Shown: piece after piece, positions 9,006-17,160 of the stretch
Numbering within the stretch: position 1 is the first letter of the stretch
How the letters are laid out: each line of letters opens with the position of its first letter
From: Pseudomonas marginalis
GTDB taxonomy: Bacteria; Pseudomonadota; Gammaproteobacteria; Pseudomonadales; Pseudomonadaceae
Length of the DNA stretch: 64,000 nt
NCBI RefSeq assembly: GCF_008692035.1
Contig: NZ_VTFG01000002.1
Coordinates: 2,046,001 to 2,110,000 of the forward strand
Direction of reading: 5' to 3'
Notes under the pieces: model-generated
What the model was told of the DNA's origin: nothing
Database searches by the model: none
Seen by the model: only the letters and a program-made list of their open reading frames with translations
Translations under genes and position numbers: made by a program

Positions 9006-9842
9006 TTAAGAGCGGGCCAAGGTCAGCAACCGCTCACGCCACGCCGCCTTCGCCGGCAACGCCAGGAAAAACGGATTCAGCAACGACGCCCGCGCCGGAT
9101 AGCTGAACGGCTCGCCACTCAACTCCAGCACCTCGCCGCCCGCCCCTTCCAATACACCCTGGGCCGCCGCCGTATCCCACTGCGAAGTCGGCGCCAGCCG
9201 CGGGTAGCAATCGGCACTGCCCTCGGCCAACAGGCAGAATTTCAACGAGCTGCCGATATTCGCCAGCTTCAACTCCCCCAACCCTTCGCTCAAACCGTCC
9301 AGCAGGCGCTCTTGCTCGGGGCTGGTATGCCGGCGGCTGGCGACCACGGTGAACGCCTCACCCACTGCCGGCGCCTCGCGCACCTGGATCTGCCTGGGCG
9401 CTTCGTTCACGTCGGAACGCCACGCCCCCAGGCCGGCACCACCGAAGTAGCAACGGCCACTGGTGGGCATGGACACCACGCCGAACACCACGCGCCCCTG
9501 TTCGATCAGGGCAATATTGACGGTGAATTCTTCGCTGCCGGCGATAAATTCCTTGGTGCCATCCAGCGGGTCCACCAGCCACCAGCGCTGCCAGCCGGCA
9601 CGTACGCTCTGGTCGATGTCAGCGTCTTCTTCGGACAGCACCGGGATGCTCGGGTCCAATGCGGTAAGGCCCGCAAGAATCAGATGGTGGGCGGCCAGGT
9701 CGGCCGCCGTGACCGGCGAATCATCGGCCTTGGAGGTCACCGCCACATCGGCGCGCCAGTACGGCAGGATCACTTCACCCGCCTGGCGGGCCAGTTCGAT
9801 CACAGGGGCGATAAACGGGTGGCCTAAAAACAGTTCGCTCAT
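9006..9842 (-). CDS. cysQ: 3'(2'),5'-bisphosphate nucleotidase
   Basis: Hydrolyses 3'-phosphoadenosine 5'-phosphate (PAP) to AMP, removing an inhibitory by-product of sulfate assimilation. The 278 residues carry the inositol-monophosphatase fold with the metal-binding SEEDAD and VDPLDGTKEF motifs (E, D, D) in the usual places, and the second metal motif WDTAA toward the end. Its start overlaps the nudE stop by 4 bases, so the two form an operon as in other pseudomonads. Confidence 0.95.
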   Translation of the reverse strand: MSELFLGHPFIAPVIELARQAGEVILPYWRADVAVTSKADDSPVTAADLAAHHLILAGLTALDPSIPVLSEEDADIDQSVRAGWQRWWLVDPLDGTKEFIAGSEEFTVNIALIEQGRVVFGVVSMPTSGRCYFGGAGLGAWRSDVNEAPRQIQVREAPAVGEAFTVVASRRHTSPEQERLLDGLSEGLGELKLANIGSSLKFCLLAEGSADCYPRLAPTSQWDTAAAQGVLEGAGGEVLELSGEPFSYPARASLLNPFFLALPAKAAWRERLLTLARS

Positions 9843-10405
9843 GGGGTAAACGCTCCACGCTGAATCAACAAATCTCGTACCAGGTACAACGCCGCCAGGG
9901 CGCGGCCTTCGCTGAATTGCTCGTTTTGCGCAAGCTGCGACAGCTCGCGCAGGTTGACCCTGTCCACACGCATCGGCTCGGGCTCATCACCTTCCAGGCG
10001 TTCTTCATAGAGTTCGGTGGCGAGCACCACCTGGATTTTCTGGCTCATGTAGCCAGGGGATAACGACAGCTCGGTAATGTGTTCCAACTGCCGTGCGCCG
10101 TAGCCGGCTTCTTCCTTGAGTTCCCGGTCTGCCGCCGCCAGCACGTCTTCGCCGGGTTCGATCAGGCCCTTGGGCAACGACAGCTCATACTCATCGGTAC
10201 CGCCGCAGTACTCTTCAACCAGCAACGCATGATCTTCGTCGATCATCGCCACGATCATCACTGCGCCGTAGCCGGCACCGCGGCCCACCAGGCGCTCGTA
10301 GGTCCGTTCAACGCCATTGGAAAAGCGCAATTGCACTTCCTCCACGCGGAACAAACGGCTACTGGCGACTATTTCGCGGGCGAGGACGGTGGGTTTCTGG
10401 CGCAT
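9839..10405 (-). CDS. nudE: ADP compounds hydrolase, Nudix family
   Basis: Cleaves ADP-ribose, NADH and diadenosine polyphosphates to AMP plus a phosphorylated partner. The 188-residue protein has a complete Nudix box, G-x5-E-x7-REL-x-EE-x-G, seen as GLIEPGEDVLAAADRELKEE. The start ATG is followed by RQKPTVLAREIVASSRLF, matching family N-termini. It is upstream of and coupled to cysQ, and divergent from yrfG across an 87-base gap that should hold both promoters. Confidence 0.93.
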   Translation of the reverse strand: MRQKPTVLAREIVASSRLFRVEEVQLRFSNGVERTYERLVGRGAGYGAVMIVAMIDEDHALLVEEYCGGTDEYELSLPKGLIEPGEDVLAAADRELKEEAGYGARQLEHITELSLSPGYMSQKIQVVLATELYEERLEGDEPEPMRVDRVNLRELSQLAQNEQFSEGRALAALYLVRDLLIQRGAFTP

Positions 10406-10492
10406 AAGCGGCTCCTTGGCGTGATCGGGTTACTATACCGTGGCTTTTCCGATTGTCTGTGTCGGATATCTTTACTTACATGAGACCGCACC

Positions 10493-11155
10493 ATGCCCTC
10501 TTTGCCCTGGCACGCCATCGACACCGTCCTGCTGGACATGGACGGCACCCTGCTCGACCTGCATTACGACAACCATTTCTGGATGGAACACCTGCCCCAG
10601 CGTTACGCCGAACTGCACGGGGTGAGCCGGGCCATGGCCGAGATGGAGTTGCAGCCTCTGTTCGAGCGTAACGCCGGACAGTTGCAATGGTATTGCCTGG
10701 ATTTCTGGAGTGCGGAGCTGAACATCCCGGTGCGCGAACTCAAGCTGGAAACCGCCCACCTGATCGCCCTGCGCCCGGATGCCGACACCTTCCTGGCGGC
10801 GATCAAACGGGCAGGCAAGCGCGTGATCCTGATCACCAACGCCCATCGTGATTCGCTGTCGTTGAAATTGGAGCGCATTGAACTGGCGCCGTATTTCGAG
10901 CGACTGATCAGCTCCCACGACTACGGCTTCGCCAAGGAAAACCCGCAGTTCTGGGATGCCTTGCAGGCTGACATCCAGTTCGATCCGGCTCGCAGCCTGT
11001 TTATCGATGACACCCTGCCGATCCTGCGCAGTGCCCAGGCATTTGGCGTGGGGCATTTGCTGGCGGTGAAAGAACCGGACAGCAAAAAGGGGCCAAAGGA
11101 CACGGCTGAATTTGCAGCAGTCGGTGACTACCGCGATCTCATTGTCGGGCTCTGA
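10493..11155 (+). CDS. yrfG: GMP/IMP nucleotidase, HAD family
   Basis: Haloacid-dehalogenase-type phosphatase of 220 residues. The nucleophile motif LLDMDGTLLDL lies near residues 12-22, the conserved Thr is in ILITNAHR, and the acidic motif FIDDTLPIL comes near 160. E. coli YrfG dephosphorylates GMP and IMP. The gene is divergent from nudE-cysQ and convergent with the LysM gene, the arrangement recalled for P. aeruginosa. No operon partner. Confidence 0.9.
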   Translation: MPSLPWHAIDTVLLDMDGTLLDLHYDNHFWMEHLPQRYAELHGVSRAMAEMELQPLFERNAGQLQWYCLDFWSAELNIPVRELKLETAHLIALRPDADTFLAAIKRAGKRVILITNAHRDSLSLKLERIELAPYFERLISSHDYGFAKENPQFWDALQADIQFDPARSLFIDDTLPILRSAQAFGVGHLLAVKEPDSKKGPKDTAEFAAVGDYRDLIVGL

Positions 11156-11160
11156 ACCCT

Positions 11161-11186
11161 GTGGGAGGGAGCAAGCCCCCTCCCAC
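11161..11186. repeat. REP hairpin between convergent genes
   Basis: Near-perfect inverted repeat GTGGGAGGG ... CCCTCCCAC lying five bases after the yrfG stop and before the end of the kbp-like gene. It belongs to the same repeat family as the other hairpins in this window and may act as a bidirectional terminator. Confidence 0.8.
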
Positions 11187-11201
11187 CTTTTCGCCCGTGT
11201 A

Positions 11202-11642
11202 TTACTCAGGAATACGCAGTGTCTGCCCTGGGTAAATCTTGTCCGGATGGGACAACAGCGGCTTGTTGGCCTCGAAGATCTTGTTGTACAGGTTGGCGTT
11301 ACCGTACACCGTCAGGGAGATCGCGCTGAGGGTGTCACCCTTTTTCACCACGACGAAACGGGCGGCGGCAACTGCCGGGCCGGTTACGGTGATCTGGTCA
11401 TCCACACTGGCCACGCCTTGAATGTTACCCAGCGCCAGCAGAATCTTCTCTTTCTCTTCCTGGGTGGCGACTTCACCGGTCACGGTCACTTTGTCGCCAT
11501 CCACCGTGGTCTGCACATTCGGATTCCCCAGACCCACCTTCGCTACGTGTTCCTTCAACTGCTCACTCGCGTTGGCATTACCCGGCGTCAACAGGTCGAC
11601 AATCTTTTCGCCGGCTTCTTTGATAAAGCTGAAAATGCTCAT
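11202..11642 (-). CDS. kbp: BON and LysM domain protein (Kbp/YgaU-like)
   Basis: A 146-residue protein with a BON domain (about 25-90, with GNPNVQTTVDGDKVTVTGEV) and a C-terminal LysM domain (about 95-145: VVKKGDTLSAISLTVYGNANLY). The order and size match E. coli Kbp (YgaU), a cytoplasmic potassium-binding protein; pseudomonads often call it LysM. There is no signal peptide. The start is the ATG before SIFSFIKEAGEKI, with AGGAG ten bases upstream. A longer frame to 12416 runs across the divergent LysR gene and is not coding. Confidence 0.88.
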   Translation of the reverse strand: MSIFSFIKEAGEKIVDLLTPGNANASEQLKEHVAKVGLGNPNVQTTVDGDKVTVTGEVATQEEKEKILLALGNIQGVASVDDQITVTGPAVAAARFVVVKKGDTLSAISLTVYGNANLYNKIFEANKPLLSHPDKIYPGQTLRIPE

Positions 11643-11774
11643 AGTGCGCTCTCCTTGGTAGTTGATTTCCAGATGCCCAAGACTAGACCAGTCCGGCAGA
11701 CTTGGGTTCCAGCCCGACCAAAGACGCAAACGCGCTAGAATCCCCCCGCCATTGGAATAAGCCCTGGAGCGAAG

Positions 11775-12662
11775 ATGGACATCAAGCAGCTGAAATTCCT
11801 CATCGCCCTCGACGAGACCCGTCACTTCGGCCAGGCCGCGGCGCGTTGCCACATCACCCAGCCAACCCTTTCGATGCGCCTGCGCAACCTTGAAGAAGAG
11901 CTGGACTTGCCGCTGGTCAATCGCGGCCAGCGCTTCGAAGGGTTCACCGCCCCCGGCGAGCGCGTGCTGGCCTGGGCACGCACGGTGCTGGCGGCCTATG
12001 ACGGTTTGCAGGCCGAAGCCGCCGCCTGCCGTGGCAACCTGGTGGGTACGTTGCGCCTGGGTGTGGTGCCGTTGTCGAGCTTTGATCCGCTGGCGTTGAT
12101 GCAACAACTGCACAAGGAGCATCCGAGCCTGCGCTTTGAGCTGTCGGCCCTCAGTTCCGAGCAGATCCTCGAACAGTTGGCGAGCAATCGCCTGGACCTG
12201 GGCGTGTCCTACCTCGACCGCCTGGACAACGAGCGCTTCGACTCCCTGGCCCTCGGCGAAACCCGCATGGGCCTGCTCTACGACCAGCGCTATTTCAGTT
12301 TTGGCGACAAGCCGCTGAGCTGGGAGGCATTGATCGAACTGCCCCTGGGCATGCTCACCAGTGGCATGCACTTCCGTCAGTCCATCGACCACAACTTCCA
12401 CAGCCGGGGCCTGCACCCGCAGCCGCTGTTACAAACCGACGCCGTCCATCAGTTGTTACAAGCGGTGCATGGCGGACTCTGCTGCGCCGTCATGCCGTTG
12501 GACGGCGGCCTGGACGCCCTCACCGAACATTTGCGCCTGCAACCCATCGAAGACGCCCACACCCTGGCGCGCCTGGGCCTGATCATGCGGCGCAGCGCGC
12601 CGCGTTCGGCATTGGCAGAGGCGTGTTTCGCGCTGTTTCAGAAATCGCAAACAGAGTCTTGA
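11775..12662 (+). CDS. LysR-family transcriptional regulator
   Basis: A 295-residue LTTR. The N-terminal winged helix-turn-helix is clear (MDIKQLKFLIALDETRHFG, then AAARCHITQPTLSMRLRNLE), followed by a periplasmic-binding-like effector domain. It is divergent from kbp and lies 97 bases upstream of fdhD in the same direction. The fdhD upstream region contains an ATC-N8-GAT palindrome of LTTR type, so the simplest inference is local control of fdhD and the molybdoenzyme gene. The effector is unknown. Confidence 0.88.
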   Translation: MDIKQLKFLIALDETRHFGQAAARCHITQPTLSMRLRNLEEELDLPLVNRGQRFEGFTAPGERVLAWARTVLAAYDGLQAEAAACRGNLVGTLRLGVVPLSSFDPLALMQQLHKEHPSLRFELSALSSEQILEQLASNRLDLGVSYLDRLDNERFDSLALGETRMGLLYDQRYFSFGDKPLSWEALIELPLGMLTSGMHFRQSIDHNFHSRGLHPQPLLQTDAVHQLLQAVHGGLCCAVMPLDGGLDALTEHLRLQPIEDAHTLARLGLIMRRSAPRSALAEACFALFQKSQTES

Positions 12663-12670
12663 TCGACGTC

Positions 12671-12684
12671 ATCTATCGGTAGAT
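12671..12684. promoter_or_regulatory. putative LysR-type operator before fdhD
   Basis: Perfect palindrome ATCTATCGGTAGAT (five-base arms, TCGG centre) matching the ATC-N8-GAT form of LTTR boxes. A second interrupted palindrome follows at 12697-12728 (TTAGA-CGCGAC-GCTTT-GTCGCG ... TCTAA). Both lie between the LysR stop and fdhD. Assignment to the adjacent regulator is inference. Confidence 0.4.
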
Positions 12685-12759
12685 CAGTACTGGCAATTAG
12701 ACGCGACGCTTTGTCGCGCCTAGTCTAAACACTGATCAATCCGCCGGTGGTACTGCCCC

Positions 12760-13599
12760 ATGAACGCCAAGCGCCCAGTCTGCGCGGCGCCTGCTCCGGA
12801 AACGTCCGCGCCCGTCGCCAGCCAGAGCTACCAGTTTTGCAACCTCGAGCACACTGAAGTCGCCAGCACCGCCTTGGCCGAAGAAGTGGCGTTGGCGATT
12901 GCCTATAACGACATCAGCCAGGCCGTCATGCTGGTCACGCCCACGGACCTGGAAGACTTTATTGTCGGGTTCAGCATCGGCAGCGGCATTATCGCCGACG
13001 TCAGCGATATTTATGATCTCAAACTCAGCGGTTCGGGTTCGGCCCAATACGCTCAGGTGCAGATCTCCAGCCGTGCGTTCTGGAACCTCAAGCAGCAGCG
13101 CCGCCAGCTGGCAGGCACCAGCGGCTGCGGCCTGTGCGGAGTGGAAGCGGTGGAACAGGCCCTGCCGGACCTTCAAGTGCTGCCCGGCGCGCCCTTGCCG
13201 CCTGCCGAATGGCTCGACGGCCTGCGCCAGCGCATCAGTGCGTTCCAGCCTTTGGGCCAGTACAGCGGCGCTGTGCATGCGGCCGTGTTCATGGATAACC
13301 AGGGCGAATTGCTGATGGGCCGTGAAGACATCGGCCGGCACAACGCCCTCGACAAGTTGATCGGTGCGCTGATCCGCCAACGGGTCCCCACCGACGGAGG
13401 GCTGGCGATTGTCACCAGCCGTTGCAGCCTCGAATTGATCCAGAAAGTCCTGCGCGCGGGCATCCAGACCCTGGTCAGCCTGTCGTCGCCCACCGGCCTG
13501 GCCCTGCAATGGGCCCGCCGGCATCACCTCAATCTCATCCACCTGCCGCAGAAAAGTGCGCCGCGGGTCTACAGCCCTGCGATGGAGAACCAGCCGTGA
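12760..13599 (+). CDS. fdhD: formate dehydrogenase accessory sulfurtransferase
   Basis: FdhD passes sulfur from a cysteine desulfurase to the molybdenum cofactor of formate-dehydrogenase-like enzymes. The 279-residue protein has the essential CxxC-type loop SGCGLCGVEA near residues 121-130 and the C-terminal MGREDIGRHNALDKLIG signature. Its stop overlaps the GTG start of the downstream molybdoenzyme (GTGA), so maturation factor and probable client are co-translated. Confidence 0.95.
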   Translation: MNAKRPVCAAPAPETSAPVASQSYQFCNLEHTEVASTALAEEVALAIAYNDISQAVMLVTPTDLEDFIVGFSIGSGIIADVSDIYDLKLSGSGSAQYAQVQISSRAFWNLKQQRRQLAGTSGCGLCGVEAVEQALPDLQVLPGAPLPPAEWLDGLRQRISAFQPLGQYSGAVHAAVFMDNQGELLMGREDIGRHNALDKLIGALIRQRVPTDGGLAIVTSRCSLELIQKVLRAGIQTLVSLSSPTGLALQWARRHHLNLIHLPQKSAPRVYSPAMENQP

Positions 13600-15944
13600 G
13601 CAATCATCATCAAGCCGACCAAACCCCAACCCCGCGCTACAAGCCTTACAAGGGCCCGGCTGGCGGCTGGGGCGCGCTGATCAGCGTGGCACAGGCGTGG
13701 CTGACCAGCGACAACGCGCTGAAAAACCTGCGCATGATGCTCAAGACCAACCAGAACGGCGGCTTCGACTGCCCGGGCTGCGCCTGGGGCGACTCGCCGG
13801 AAAGCGGCATGGTCAAGTTCTGCGAGAACGGCGCCAAGGCGGTCAACTGGGAAGCCACCAAGCGCCGCGTTGACGCAGCGTTTTTCGCCAAGCACAGCGT
13901 CACCGCGCTGCTGGAGCAAAGCGACTATTGGCTCGAGTACCAGGGCCGCCTGACCGAGCCGATGCGCTACGACGCCGAAACCGACCGCTACACCCCCATC
14001 AGTTGGGAAGCGGCCTTCGACCTGGTCGGCAAGCACCTCAACGCCCTGCCCAGCCCGGACATGGCCGAGTTCTACACCTCGGGCCGTGCCAGTAACGAAG
14101 CGGCGTACCTGTACCAGCTGTTTGTGCGCGCCTACGGCACCAACAACTTCCCGGATTGCTCGAACATGTGCCACGAGGCCAGCGGCGTGGCCCTGGCCCA
14201 GAGCGTGGGGGTCGGCAAAGGCACCGTGACTTTTGATGACTTCGAACATGCCGATGCGATATTCGTCTGGGGCCAGAACCCCGGCACCAACCACCCGCGC
14301 ATGCTCGAACCGCTGCGTGAAGCGGTCAAACGCGGTGCCCAGGTGGTGTGCATCAACCCCCTCAAGGAGCGCGGCCTGGAGCGCTTCCAGCATCCGCAGC
14401 ATCCGCTGGAAATGCTCACCAACGGCGACAAGCCGACCAACACCGCGTACTTCCGCCCGGCCCTGGGTGGCGACATGGCCATCCTGCGCGGCATGGCCAA
14501 GTTCCTGCTGCTGTGGGAGCGCCAGGCTCAGGCCGAAGGCAAGGAAGCCGTGTTCGATCACGACTTTCTCAATGAACACACGGCCAACGTGCTGGATTAC
14601 CTGGGCCAGATCGACGACACCTCCTGGGATGAAATCGTCGAACAGTCCGGCCTGACCCTGGTCGAGATCGAGCAAGCGGCGCGCATGTACGCCAAGGGCA
14701 AGAACGTGATCATGTGCTGGGCGATGGGTATCACCCAGCACCGCCACTCGGTGCCGACCATCCAGGAAATCGCCAACCTGATGCTGCTGCGCGGCAACAT
14801 CGGCCGCCCCGGCGCCGGCCTGTGCCCGGTGCGTGGCCACAGCAACGTGCAGGGCGACCGCACCATGGGCATCAACGAACGCCCACCGGTGGCGTTCCTC
14901 GACGCCCTGGAGCGGCGCTTCCAGTTCCAGGTGCCGCGCACCAACGGGCACAACGTGGTGGAAGCAATCCACGCCATGCTTGAAGGTCGCTCCAAGGTGT
15001 TTATCGGCCTGGGGGGCAACTTCGCCCAAGCCACCCCGGACAGCCCGCGCACCTTCGAAGCACTGCGCAATTGCGACCTGACCGTGCAGATCAGCACCAA
15101 GCTCAACCGCAGCCACCTGATGCACGGCAAAGACGCGCTGATCCTGCCGTGCCTGGGCCGCACCGACATCGACATCCAGGCCGAAGGTCCGCAAGCGGTG
15201 ACGGTGGAAGACTCGTTCAGCATGGTCCATGACTCCAACGGCCAACTGCAGCCGCTGTCGAAGTTGATGAAATCGGAACCGGCCATCCTCGCCGGCATCG
15301 CCGCCGCAACCCTGGGCAGCAAACCGGTGGACTGGAACTGGTTGGTGGCCGATTACAGCCGCATCCGCGACCTGATCGCCGACACCATCCCAGGCTTCAA
15401 GGACTTCAACGAACGCCTGAAACACCCCGGTGGTTTCTACCTGGGCAACTCTGCCGGTGCTCGGCGCTGGAACACGCCTTCGGGCCGTGCCAACTTCCGC
15501 CCGAACATTCTGCCCAAGGACCTGATCCACGAGCGCACCCACGCCACGGGCCACGTGCCGGACCTGATCATGCAATCGATGCGCTCCCACGATCAGTACA
15601 ACACCACCATTTATGGCCTGGACGACCGCTATCGCGGGGTCAAAGGCCAGCGTGACGTGCTGTTCGTCAACGAAGCCGACATCATCCGCCTGGGCTTCAA
15701 GCCGGGGCAGAAAGCCGACATCGTGTCGTTGTGGGAAGACGGCCGCGAGCGTCGTGTGAAGGGCTTCACCTTGCTGGCGTTTGATATTCCGGCGGGGCAG
15801 GCTGCGGCTTACTACCCGGAAGTGAACCCGTTGGTGCCGCTGGAAAGCACCGGGGATGGCAGCCATACACCGACGTCGAAGTTCGTGGCGATACGTTTGG
15901 AAGCTGCCAGTGACAATGGGCTGATCATGGCGCGTTCGGCCTGA
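13596..15944 (+). CDS. FdhF/YdeP-family molybdopterin oxidoreductase
   Basis: A 782-residue bis-molybdopterin enzyme. The N-terminus has CPGCAWGD and FCENGAKAV, characteristic of the YdeP branch. At the position of the selenocysteine/cysteine Mo ligand there is Cys in CSNMCHEASG. Molybdopterin-binding stretches such as GQNPGTNHPRM and GAGLCPVRGHSNVQGDRT follow, and the cofactor-binding C-terminal domain is complete. E. coli YdeP contributes to acid resistance, but its reaction is not firmly known. The GTG start overlaps the fdhD stop; the longer upstream frame lies inside fdhD. No electron-transfer subunit gene is adjacent. Confidence 0.9.
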   Translation: MSNHHQADQTPTPRYKPYKGPAGGWGALISVAQAWLTSDNALKNLRMMLKTNQNGGFDCPGCAWGDSPESGMVKFCENGAKAVNWEATKRRVDAAFFAKHSVTALLEQSDYWLEYQGRLTEPMRYDAETDRYTPISWEAAFDLVGKHLNALPSPDMAEFYTSGRASNEAAYLYQLFVRAYGTNNFPDCSNMCHEASGVALAQSVGVGKGTVTFDDFEHADAIFVWGQNPGTNHPRMLEPLREAVKRGAQVVCINPLKERGLERFQHPQHPLEMLTNGDKPTNTAYFRPALGGDMAILRGMAKFLLLWERQAQAEGKEAVFDHDFLNEHTANVLDYLGQIDDTSWDEIVEQSGLTLVEIEQAARMYAKGKNVIMCWAMGITQHRHSVPTIQEIANLMLLRGNIGRPGAGLCPVRGHSNVQGDRTMGINERPPVAFLDALERRFQFQVPRTNGHNVVEAIHAMLEGRSKVFIGLGGNFAQATPDSPRTFEALRNCDLTVQISTKLNRSHLMHGKDALILPCLGRTDIDIQAEGPQAVTVEDSFSMVHDSNGQLQPLSKLMKSEPAILAGIAAATLGSKPVDWNWLVADYSRIRDLIADTIPGFKDFNERLKHPGGFYLGNSAGARRWNTPSGRANFRPNILPKDLIHERTHATGHVPDLIMQSMRSHDQYNTTIYGLDDRYRGVKGQRDVLFVNEADIIRLGFKPGQKADIVSLWEDGRERRVKGFTLLAFDIPAGQAAAYYPEVNPLVPLESTGDGSHTPTSKFVAIRLEAASDNGLIMARSA

Positions 15945-15967
15945 CTGATCATTTCGGGCACAAAAAA

Positions 15968-15991
15968 GGCCGCTTTTGCATAAAAGCGGCC
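15968..15991. terminator. hairpin after the molybdoenzyme gene
   Basis: Perfect ten-base-pair stem GGCCGCTTTT/AAAAGCGGCC with loop GCAT, 24 bases after the stop codon. An A-run precedes it, but no T-run follows on the plus strand, so efficiency in this direction is uncertain. The 205-base gap up to 16149 holds nothing else except a presumed promoter for the glycine-zipper gene. Confidence 0.55.
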
Positions 15992-16149
15992 GTTCCGAAG
16001 TAGCTAAAGACTCGCAAAAACTACTTAAGTTCCCGAGCTAAAACAGTAACTTAGAGAATTGTGTACAACTCGTGTTACTGGTCGGATTTCTATTGTAACC
16101 ATGTCAATACAGCCTCAGGATCGCGCCGTCATCCTCTTGAGGTCTCTCT

Positions 16150-16623
16150 ATGAAGTTCTCCTCGATTCTCTTGTTGTCCCTTGGCCTGGTCAGTGGCGCA
16201 GCCATGGCCGGTGGCACCACCGAAGCCGGTGTGGGCGGCGCATTGGGCGGGGTTCTAGGCTCGGTTGTCGGCCAGCAGTTGGGCGGCAACACCGGTTCGA
16301 CCATCGGCGCGGCCCTGGGCGGCGCAGGCGGTAGTGCGGTCGGCGCCGACAAGCGCAGCCGCGGCGAAGCAGCCATTGGCGGCGCACTGGGCGCAGCCGG
16401 CGGCAACGTGGTGGGCCGCAGTGTCGGCGGCAGCACCGGGGCACTGATCGGTTCAGCGGCCGGCGGTGGCGCGGGCGGTGCGCTGGGCAACTACATGGGC
16501 AACAAGAGCGATGACGATGATCGTCGTAGTCGTGATAGCCGCCGTTATGACCGCGACGACCATCGCGGCCGCGGCCATGCCTACGGGCATCGCAAGAACA
16601 AGCATCACTACCGTCACCGCTAA
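16150..16623 (+). CDS. glycine-zipper outer membrane/periplasmic protein
   Basis: A 157-residue protein with a Sec signal peptide (MKFSSILLLSLGLVSGAAMA). The body, about 22-115, is made of GxxxG-type glycine zippers such as GGALGGVLGSVVGQQLGG and GGALGAAGGNVVGRSVGG. The tail is charged and histidine-rich (SDDDDRRSRDSRRYDRDD, then HGYH-like residues), which could bind metals or surface polymers. There is no lipobox Cys. Such proteins (YMGG/Rick_17kDa-like) sit in the envelope; a precise role is not known. It stands alone between terminator and REP elements. Confidence 0.85.
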   Translation: MKFSSILLLSLGLVSGAAMAGGTTEAGVGGALGGVLGSVVGQQLGGNTGSTIGAALGGAGGSAVGADKRSRGEAAIGGALGAAGGNVVGRSVGGSTGALIGSAAGGGAGGALGNYMGNKSDDDDRRSRDSRRYDRDDHRGRGHAYGHRKNKHHYRHR

Positions 16624-16646
16624 GCGCTAAAGAACACTGCAAAATC

Positions 16647-16677
16647 AATGTGGGAGGGGGCTTGCCCCTCCCACATT
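16647..16677. repeat. short REP hairpin
   Basis: AATGTGGGAGGGG arm pairing with CCCCTCCCACATT around a CTTG-containing centre, 24 bases after the glycine-zipper stop and before the convergent thioesterase. Confidence 0.85.
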
Positions 16678-16705
16678 GGGTTCCGTGGTGCCTGCAACGC
16701 CGAAG

Positions 16706-17137
16706 TCAGACAACCAACCGCTGCAACGCCTCGCGCAACATCCCCGGAATCGTCACCGGCTGGTTCGTCCCCCGATCCACGAACACATGCACAAAGCGCC
16801 CCGCCGCACAGGCCTCCTCTTCGCCTGCCTTGAATACCGCCAACTCGTACTGCACGGAGCTGTTGCCCAGCTTGCCCACCCGCAGGCCGATGTCCAGGCG
16901 GTCGGGAAAGGCAATCGACGCGAAGTAATCGCACGCCGAACTCACCACAAACCCCACCACCTCACCGTCATCAATATCCAACCCACCCTGTTCGATCAGG
17001 TAGGTATTCACCGCCGTGTCGAAGAAGCTGTAGTAGGTGACATTGTTCACATGGCCGTACACATCGTTGTCGTGCCAACGCGTGATGATCGGCTGGAAGT
17101 GACGGTAATCGGCGCGTTGCGGCATCGAGTCAGGCAT
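16706..17137 (-). CDS. 4-hydroxybenzoyl-CoA-type thioesterase (YbgC family)
   Basis: A 143-residue hotdog-fold enzyme. The active-site motif TRWHDNDVYGHVNNVTYYSF has the Asp of the YbgC/4HBT family (D-x-D-x-x-G-H-x-N). The conserved strands YFASIAFPDRLDIGLRVGKLGNSS follow. It should hydrolyse short-chain or aromatic acyl-CoA. It is transcribed away from recQ's downstream end with 23 bases between, so it may be in one unit after the helicase gene. Confidence 0.85.
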   Translation of the reverse strand: MPDSMPQRADYRHFQPIITRWHDNDVYGHVNNVTYYSFFDTAVNTYLIEQGGLDIDDGEVVGFVVSSACDYFASIAFPDRLDIGLRVGKLGNSSVQYELAVFKAGEEEACAAGRFVHVFVDRGTNQPVTIPGMLREALQRLVV

Positions 17138-17160
17138 GGGCAGGTCTCATGAAAGTAGGG

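Noticed and set aside
11643..12416. N-terminal extension of the Kbp-like protein
   Set aside because: The extension overlaps the divergent LysR gene; BON-LysM family length and a strong ribosome-binding site place the start at 11642.
13569..15866. Open frame of 765 codons on the minus strand
   Set aside because: Fully inside the molybdoenzyme gene on the other strand; no recognisable domain.
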